A DNA stretch of 64,000 bases from contig NZ_BPQS01000002.1 in assembly GCF_022179385.1 (NCBI RefSeq), forward strand, positions 1 to 64,000, in the 5' to 3' direction. Made by a program: the position numbers and the translations under genes. The stretch is from Methylobacterium longum. Its GTDB lineage: Bacteria > Pseudomonadota > Alphaproteobacteria > Rhizobiales > Beijerinckiaceae. The notes under the pieces were generated by a model. It saw nothing but the letters and a program-made list of their open reading frames with translations, searched no databases and was not told the origin of the DNA. This document shows, in pieces, positions 59,374-64,000 of the stretch (position 1 is the stretch's first letter; every line of letters begins with the position of its first letter).

Positions 59374-60747
59374 TCAGAACTGGAAGTAGATGAACTCGTA
59401 ATTCGCATCGTCGCCGATCTTGAGGAGGACGATCACGAACAAGAGTGCGAATCCGAAGGCGAGGAGCCGCCTGGGCGGCAGGCGATGCACCGCCGCCCAG
59501 GCGGTCGGCCCGACCGTGGCGACCAGGGCGGCCACCGCGATGGTGCGCCACTTGAAGCCGACCCCCCGCGGCGCCAGTCCGAACAGACCCTTGAAGATCA
59601 GCAGCGCCGCCTCGAAGCTCGTCGCCCGGAACAGCACCCAGGTCAGCGCGACGAAGAGGCTGGTGAGCAGCCACCCGAGCGGCGCGGGTATCGCGATCCG
59701 GGCCCGCCGCGCCAGCAGGCCGGCGCCGAGACCGAGCCCGTGGAGCCCCCCCCAGGCCAGGAAGGTCAGGCCGGCCCCGTGCCAGAGTCCGCCCAGGGTC
59801 ATGGTCGCGGCGAGGGCCCCGATCTGCCGCGGCAGCCCGCGCCGGTTTCCGCCCATGGGGATGTAGAGGTAGTCGCGCAGGAAGCGCGACAGGGTCATGT
59901 GCCAGCGCCGCCAGAAATCCTGCAGGGACGTGGCGCGGTAGGGGACGTCGAAATTCTGCGGCAGGACGAGGCCGAACAGCAGCGCGATCCCCAGCGCCAT
60001 GTCGGTGTAGCCGGAAAAGTCGAAGTAGATCTGGAAGGTGAAGCCCAGCGTCGCCTGCCAGGCCTCCACCACCGTGACGGCCTTGCCGGCGGCGGCGGCC
60101 TGGAACACCGGATTCACGTATTGCGCGAGCGGATCACCGAGGAACACCTTCTTGGCGAGACCCACCGTCAGCAGCATCAAGCCGCGGGCGAAGCGCTCGG
60201 CGGCGTCGGGCCGGGCGTAGGGCGCCTCGTCGAACTGGTGCATGATCTCGCTCCAGCGCACGAGCGGGCCGGCGAGAACCTGCGGGAAGTAGGCGATGTA
60301 GAGGGCGTATTTCACGAGCCCGAAGCTCGGCGCCCGGCCGGCCCTGAGGTCGGCGAGGTACATGATGTGGTGGAACGTGAAGAACGAGATGCCGAGCGGC
60401 AAGGCCAGCCCGAGGCGCGGCGCCTCCAGGCCGGGGATCAGGTTGGCGAGGTCGGCGAAGAAGTCGAGATACTTGAACAGCCCGAGGAGCCCGAGGTTGG
60501 CGGCGATCGCCGCCGGGATCAGCCAGCGGCCGGGCCACCGGCGATAGGCGCGGGCCACGCACCAGTTCGCCACGATCGAGCCGGCGAGCAGCGGCACGAA
60601 ACGCACGTCCCACCAGCCGTAGAACACGAAGGACAGGCCGACGAGGAGCGGCAGGCGCCACGCGGGCGCGGCGCGCGCGACCAGCCCGTGCAGGATCAGG
60701 GCGGCCGGCAGGAAGGCGAGGAGGAAGACGAAGGAGTTGAACAGCAT
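59374..60747 (-). CDS. MBOAT-family O-acyltransferase (AlgI-like)
   Basis: A 457-residue polytopic membrane protein of the MBOAT family. The segments FYGWWDVRFVP, LPLGISFFTFHHIMYLAD, YFDFSGYTDMALG, FWRRWHMTLSRFLRDYLYIP and the active-site GGLWHGAG (H323) are typical of AlgI/DltB-like proteins, which pass acetyl groups from the cytosol to an exported polymer. Paired with the SGNH protein at 58343. Located in the inner membrane. Confidence 0.92.
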   Translation of the reverse strand: MLFNSFVFLLAFLPAALILHGLVARAAPAWRLPLLVGLSFVFYGWWDVRFVPLLAGSIVANWCVARAYRRWPGRWLIPAAIAANLGLLGLFKYLDFFADLANLIPGLEAPRLGLALPLGISFFTFHHIMYLADLRAGRAPSFGLVKYALYIAYFPQVLAGPLVRWSEIMHQFDEAPYARPDAAERFARGLMLLTVGLAKKVFLGDPLAQYVNPVFQAAAAGKAVTVVEAWQATLGFTFQIYFDFSGYTDMALGIALLFGLVLPQNFDVPYRATSLQDFWRRWHMTLSRFLRDYLYIPMGGNRRGLPRQIGALAATMTLGGLWHGAGLTFLAWGGLHGLGLGAGLLARRARIAIPAPLGWLLTSLFVALTWVLFRATSFEAALLIFKGLFGLAPRGVGFKWRTIAVAALVATVGPTAWAAVHRLPPRRLLAFGFALLFVIVLLKIGDDANYEFIYFQF

Positions 60748-60922
60748 CGGGCGAGGCGGCGCGGAGGAGCCCGGACGGGCCGCCGTTGTCTCCGAGCGGA
60801 AGGGACCGCCTTGTCGGGGATCGGGACCGGCCCGTCAATCGCGACCCGGCGATGGGGATGCAACGGTCGGCCTCGACCGGAGGTGCGGGGCGAGTGAATT
60901 TCCTTCTGGGGCGGCGGGCCGC

Positions 60923-61807
60923 TCAGAAGACGCTCTTCACCGCCTCGCCGAGCGCGTCGACGCTCTCCTTCAGTTTGCGTCCGGCCGGGGCCAGGGACGG
61001 GATCTTGATCCCGAGCACCTCGGTCTCCTCAGGCGCCGCCTTGGCCTGGGCGACGGCCGTGGCGGTGACGCTCCTGGGCTTCTCGGCGGTCTTCACGGCG
61101 GCCGGCGCCTTCTGGACAGCCACCGTCTTGCGGGCCGGCTTCTCGGTCTTCTCGGAATGGCTGGGCGCGGCGATCGGCTTGGGCGCGGCGGCCGGCTCCG
61201 CCACCTCGCGGGCCCGCACGGTCTCGGACGCGCGCGGCGGCTGGAGCGCGGCCATCCGGGCCGGCGGCAGCGGAACCACCTGGCGGGCGGCAGCGACGGG
61301 AACGACCGGGGTCGGCACCGGGATGCGGCGGGCCGGCGGTACCGGGACGGCTGTGGCCTGGGCCGCGGGCGATATCTGGGCCGCGGGCGACACCTGGGCT
61401 GCGGGCGACATCTGGACGGCGGCCTTGACGGGGGCGGCGGCCTTGGCGGGCGCCGGGGCTGGCGTGAACGCTTCGGGCAGGCTCGCCATCCGCGGCGACG
61501 GGGCGGCGGGTTCAGCCGGCGCGTCCGTCCGCACCGGTGCGGCGCCCGGCTGACCTGCCACGGCCAGGGCGGGCAGGCCGTCCTTCAATTCAGGCCAGTC
61601 GGCGGCGCGGCCAGACGATACGAACTTAACGGGTGCCGGGGCGGCGAGCCCCGACATCACGGTCGAGGCCGCGATTCCGAAGCCGCCGAGCACGCCGGCG
61701 CCGGCGAGGCTCAGCAGGACGATGCGCAGCCGCGGCGTCGCCCCGGTGCGCGCCTCCGGCGGCCGAGTCGCTCGGGTCTCGGAGGAATCCAGGGCGAGAT
61801 CGATCAT
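60923..61807 (-). CDS. Ala/Pro-rich membrane-anchored hypothetical protein
   Basis: A 294-residue protein. A basic N-terminus (1-27) precedes one membrane helix (about 28-50, IVLLSLAGAGVLGGFGIAAS). The rest (about 50-265) is Ala/Pro/Val-rich, with repeats of SPAAQ(V/I) at about 133-150, and then a conserved-looking C-terminal stretch LGIKIPSLAPAGRKLKESVDALGEAVKSVF. I know no family. It may be a periplasmic spacer or TonB-like arm, but no TonB C-terminal domain is present. Confidence 0.6.
   Translation of the reverse strand: MIDLALDSSETRATRPPEARTGATPRLRIVLLSLAGAGVLGGFGIAASTVMSGLAAPAPVKFVSSGRAADWPELKDGLPALAVAGQPGAAPVRTDAPAEPAAPSPRMASLPEAFTPAPAPAKAAAPVKAAVQMSPAAQVSPAAQISPAAQATAVPVPPARRIPVPTPVVPVAAARQVVPLPPARMAALQPPRASETVRAREVAEPAAAPKPIAAPSHSEKTEKPARKTVAVQKAPAAVKTAEKPRSVTATAVAQAKAAPEETEVLGIKIPSLAPAGRKLKESVDALGEAVKSVF
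61354..61415 (-). repeat. Imperfect 18-bp tandem repeats coding for SPAAQ
   Basis: About three and a half units of an 18-bp sequence (CGCGGGCGA..CTGGGC on the plus strand) code for SPAAQ(V/I) hexads in the Ala/Pro-rich protein. Units differ at a few positions, so slippage may be old. Confidence 0.6.
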
Positions 61808-62074
61808 GGTCCGGGGTCTCTGACACGATGCACGACGCGCGCGACCGGGCTCCCCACGACCGGTCGCTTCCCTTCGTCACTGCGAAGGTTGTTCGACTGG
61901 ACCGCGATAGAGGAGCCGCAATACGGCGCAAAGATGTCGATCCGACTTGCGGGCGCGGCCAGTCCTGGTCCAGCTATCCACAGGATATCCCGACACTGCT
62001 TAAGATTCGGTAGCGGGATCGACCGCTGCGGTCCGCGCGAGCGCCCGCGCCGCCGAAGAGGATGCCGGCCCGGC

Positions 62075-63592
62075 ATGGGTGCGGGCGTCGCGTCGGGGAC
62101 TTCCGCCGCTTCCGATTGCAACGCGGTCGGGAACGGCACTAAGCGTCTCGGGGTGGATACCCGGCCGACGCTGCTCCCGACGTTAAGGACGCTTGAGCCT
62201 TCCGGCCGTGCCGCGGCCCGCTGGCCGTGGGCGGGGTGGTCCACGCGCGCGCGCCTGGTCGCCGTCGTGCTGTTCATCGACGCGCTGGCGGCCCTCGTGT
62301 CCTGCGGCGTCATCGTGCTGAACGCGCGCTCGGCGGTGCGGGTCGAGACCCGGGCCTCCCTGGCCACCGTCGAGTCGCTGGTCGCCGACACGATCCGCCT
62401 CTCCGACACGGCGTCGCCCGACACGCTCCTCCAGACCCTCGACCTGCGCTTCAAGGTGCTGCGGCACGTCCGCGTCGCGGTGCTCGACGCCGATGGGGAT
62501 CGGATCGGCAATCCGGCGCCCCCGCACCGGTCCGAACGCGAGGCGCCGCACTGGTTCGCTGACCTGATCATGCCGCCGATCGAGCGGCACACCCTGCCGA
62601 TCGCGGTGAACGGCCAGCGCCTCGGCACCGCGCAGATCACCACCCAGCCGCTCGACGAGATCGACGAGATCTGGGGCTACGCCCGGGCGCTCTCGCTCAC
62701 GACCCTGGCGATCAACGCCGCCATGCTGATCGCGCTCTACGTCGCGCTCGGCCGCATCCTGGCGCCGCTGCGGCGGCTGGGCGACGGCCTGACGCGGCTG
62801 GAGCACCACGACTACACGGCGCGGCTGGAACCCCCCGGAGCCCGGGAACTCGCGGTGATCGCCGACCGGTTCAACAAGGTGGCGGAGGCCCTGGGCGAGG
62901 TCCGCGCCGCCAACGGGCGGCTGAACCGGCAGCTTCTCACCGCGCAGGACGACGAGCGCCGCCGCACCGCCCTCGAACTCCACGATGAATTCGGTCCCTG
63001 CCTCTTCGCCCTGGAGGCCAACGCCGCCTCGATCGCCCGGATCGCTTCCGGACCGGGCGAGCCCAGCCGCGAGAAGCTCGGCGTCCGGGCGGCCGAGATC
63101 AGCGCCATCGTCGGTCAGGTCCAGACCGTGAACCGGGAACTCCTCAATCGCCTGCGCCCGCACGGGCTCGGTCAGGCACCGCTGGCCACCTGCCTCGACC
63201 TGCTCCTGCGCGGCTTCGCCCAGCGACATCCGGGCTTGGCCATCGACGGCCGGTTCGACGGTCTGGCGCGCGGATACGGCGACCTCGTCGATCTCACGGT
63301 CTTCCGCTGCGTCCAGGAGAGCGCCACCAACGCCGTGCGGCACGGGGCCGCGACCCGGGTGGAGGCCGAGGCCTCCGAGACGGACGGCAGGCTCACCGTG
63401 ACGATCCGGGACAACGGCACCGGGATCCCCGCCGCGCACGGCACGGGGCTCGGACTGTCGGGGATGCGCGAGCGCGTCGAGGCCCTGGACGGCACCTTCG
63501 CCCTTGACAATGCCGGTCCGGGCGCAATCGTCCGCATCACGATCCCCGTTCCGCCTGAACGGGGCGACGAGAACAACGCGCCGCGCGCATGA
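62075..63592 (+). CDS. Sensor histidine kinase (NarL/UhpB-type, HisKA_3)
   Basis: A 505-residue kinase when started at the ATG at 62075; a GTG at 62153 is also possible and the start is uncertain. Two membrane helices (about 55-80 and 210-235) frame a periplasmic domain of about 130 residues. HAMP region follows (LGRILAPLRRLGDGLTRLE). The HisKA_3 box is TALELHDEFG with the phospho-acceptor H303. The ATP-binding domain shows VQESATNAVRHG, IRDNGTGI and GLGLSGMRERVEAL. Its stop overlaps the start of the response regulator (ATGA), so the two form a coupled pair. The stimulus is unknown. Confidence 0.88.
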   Translation: MGAGVASGTSAASDCNAVGNGTKRLGVDTRPTLLPTLRTLEPSGRAAARWPWAGWSTRARLVAVVLFIDALAALVSCGVIVLNARSAVRVETRASLATVESLVADTIRLSDTASPDTLLQTLDLRFKVLRHVRVAVLDADGDRIGNPAPPHRSEREAPHWFADLIMPPIERHTLPIAVNGQRLGTAQITTQPLDEIDEIWGYARALSLTTLAINAAMLIALYVALGRILAPLRRLGDGLTRLEHHDYTARLEPPGARELAVIADRFNKVAEALGEVRAANGRLNRQLLTAQDDERRRTALELHDEFGPCLFALEANAASIARIASGPGEPSREKLGVRAAEISAIVGQVQTVNRELLNRLRPHGLGQAPLATCLDLLLRGFAQRHPGLAIDGRFDGLARGYGDLVDLTVFRCVQESATNAVRHGAATRVEAEASETDGRLTVTIRDNGTGIPAAHGTGLGLSGMRERVEALDGTFALDNAGPGAIVRITIPVPPERGDENNAPRA

Positions 63593-64000
63593 ACGCTATC
63601 GCCTCCCAGATCGACATCGCAGCGACGCGTCTGCCGGTCCTCGTGATCGACGATCATCCGATCGTCCTGCAGGGCTGTCGACGCGTGCTGGAGGATTCCG
63701 GCGTCGAGACCATCGCGGAGGCCACCACGGTGGTCGGCGGCTACCGGATCTTCCACCGGCTCCGGCCGCCGGTGGTGATCTGCGACCTGACCTTCCAGGG
63801 CAGCGGCATGGCCGGGCTGGGCCTGATCCGCAGGATCCGCGCGGTCGCGCCGGACACGCGGATCCTGGTCTTCAGCATGCACAACGATCCCGTGATCGTG
63901 GCCCGCGCCCTCGAGGCCGGGGCCCTCGGCTACGTCCTGAAGGATCACGCCTCCGCGGAGCTGTTCGAGGCCTTCGGGAAAGTGCGGATCGGCGAGGTCT
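63589..64000 (+). CDS. NarL/FixJ-type response regulator, 3' end outside window
   Basis: The first 137 residues of a response regulator, open at the window edge. The acidic pocket is VIDDHP (D21, D22), the phospho-acceptor D66 (VVICDLTFQG), the switch Ser is in VFSMHND and the conserved Lys in GYVLKDH. The DNA-binding domain should follow outside. Its ATG overlaps the kinase stop by four bases. NarL-type partners of HisKA_3 kinases are typical. Confidence 0.9.
   Translation, partial: MNAIASQIDIAATRLPVLVIDDHPIVLQGCRRVLEDSGVETIAEATTVVGGYRIFHRLRPPVVICDLTFQGSGMAGLGLIRRIRAVAPDTRILVFSMHNDPVIVARALEAGALGYVLKDHASAELFEAFGKVRIGEV

Noticed and set aside
60737..62074. Extension of the histidine kinase by about 446 codons upstream
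   Set aside because: This part is antisense to the Ala/Pro-rich protein and the MBOAT start. A kinase of 951 residues is unlikely.

Overview
The window is a GC-rich (roughly 70%) bacterial chromosome segment, densely coding, with no insertion sequence, phage gene or CRISPR array seen. The gene set points to an alphaproteobacterium of the Rhizobiales, most likely Methylobacterium/Methylorubrum. Supporting signs are FliX, DUF2865, the Caulobacter-style flagellar genes with sigma54-like promoters and a CtrA-like box, the FdhF/YdeP oxidoreductase and the single-cysteine DksA. This is inferred from gene content and composition, not from a marker-gene comparison.

Layout, first half. 1-6.1 kb: the end of a porin-like outer-membrane gene, the lgt / MidA-like methyltransferase / pgeF cluster, and a VOC / SMP-30 / cupin catabolic operon. 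6.5-12.7 kb: replicative helicase dnaB with a LexA-box-like site, a pentapeptide-repeat membrane protein, an FdhF/YdeP molybdoenzyme, a 57-residue metallothionein and a MTH1187-type protein. 13-18.3 kb: small unknown genes, an orphan periplasmic binding protein with YciI and muconolactone-isomerase-like genes, and a response regulator coupled to a helix-hairpin-helix peptide. 18.5-25.4 kb: tRNA-Gly, a BKACE enzyme, a DUF1800-DUF1501 pair, prfC, and a BLUF protein followed by a response regulator. 25.6-33.9 kb: flgE-flgK-flgL on the plus strand, then flgI, flgJ-like and flgN-like genes on the minus strand, and divergent fliX.

Layout, second half. 34-44.5 kb: a HerA-like ATPase, a truncated-type Hsp70, a trypsin-like protease, cysS, CreA, DUF2865 and an OmpA protein with a very long disordered region. 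44.5-53 kb: MFS exporter and methyltransferase, a frameshifted CNNM/CorC gene, a second-type gltX, a DadA-like oxidase and a TonB siderophore receptor. 53.3-64 kb: a collagen-like lipoprotein pair, three Tad-type genes (TadE, TadE, TadG), dksA, an AlgI/SGNH O-acetylation pair, an Ala/Pro-rich anchored protein, and a NarL-type two-component system cut by the window end.

How the genes work together. The flagellar block is the most coherent unit. FliX in Caulobacter controls FlbD, the activator of sigma54 flagellar promoters. Here fliX carries a CtrA-like box, while flgE and flgI carry -24/-12 elements. Many neighbouring genes overlap by four bases (GTGA or ATGA), which marks translationally coupled pairs: lgt-methyltransferase, SMP-30-VOC, DUF1800-DUF1501, MFS-methyltransferase, collagen lipoprotein-partner, response regulator-HhH peptide, and kinase-regulator. 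The main oddities are a BLUF protein lacking the usual Trp/Met switch, a pore-loop protein without a potassium filter, a frameshifted CNNM transporter, a 21-bp perfect palindrome, and several overlooked short genes.
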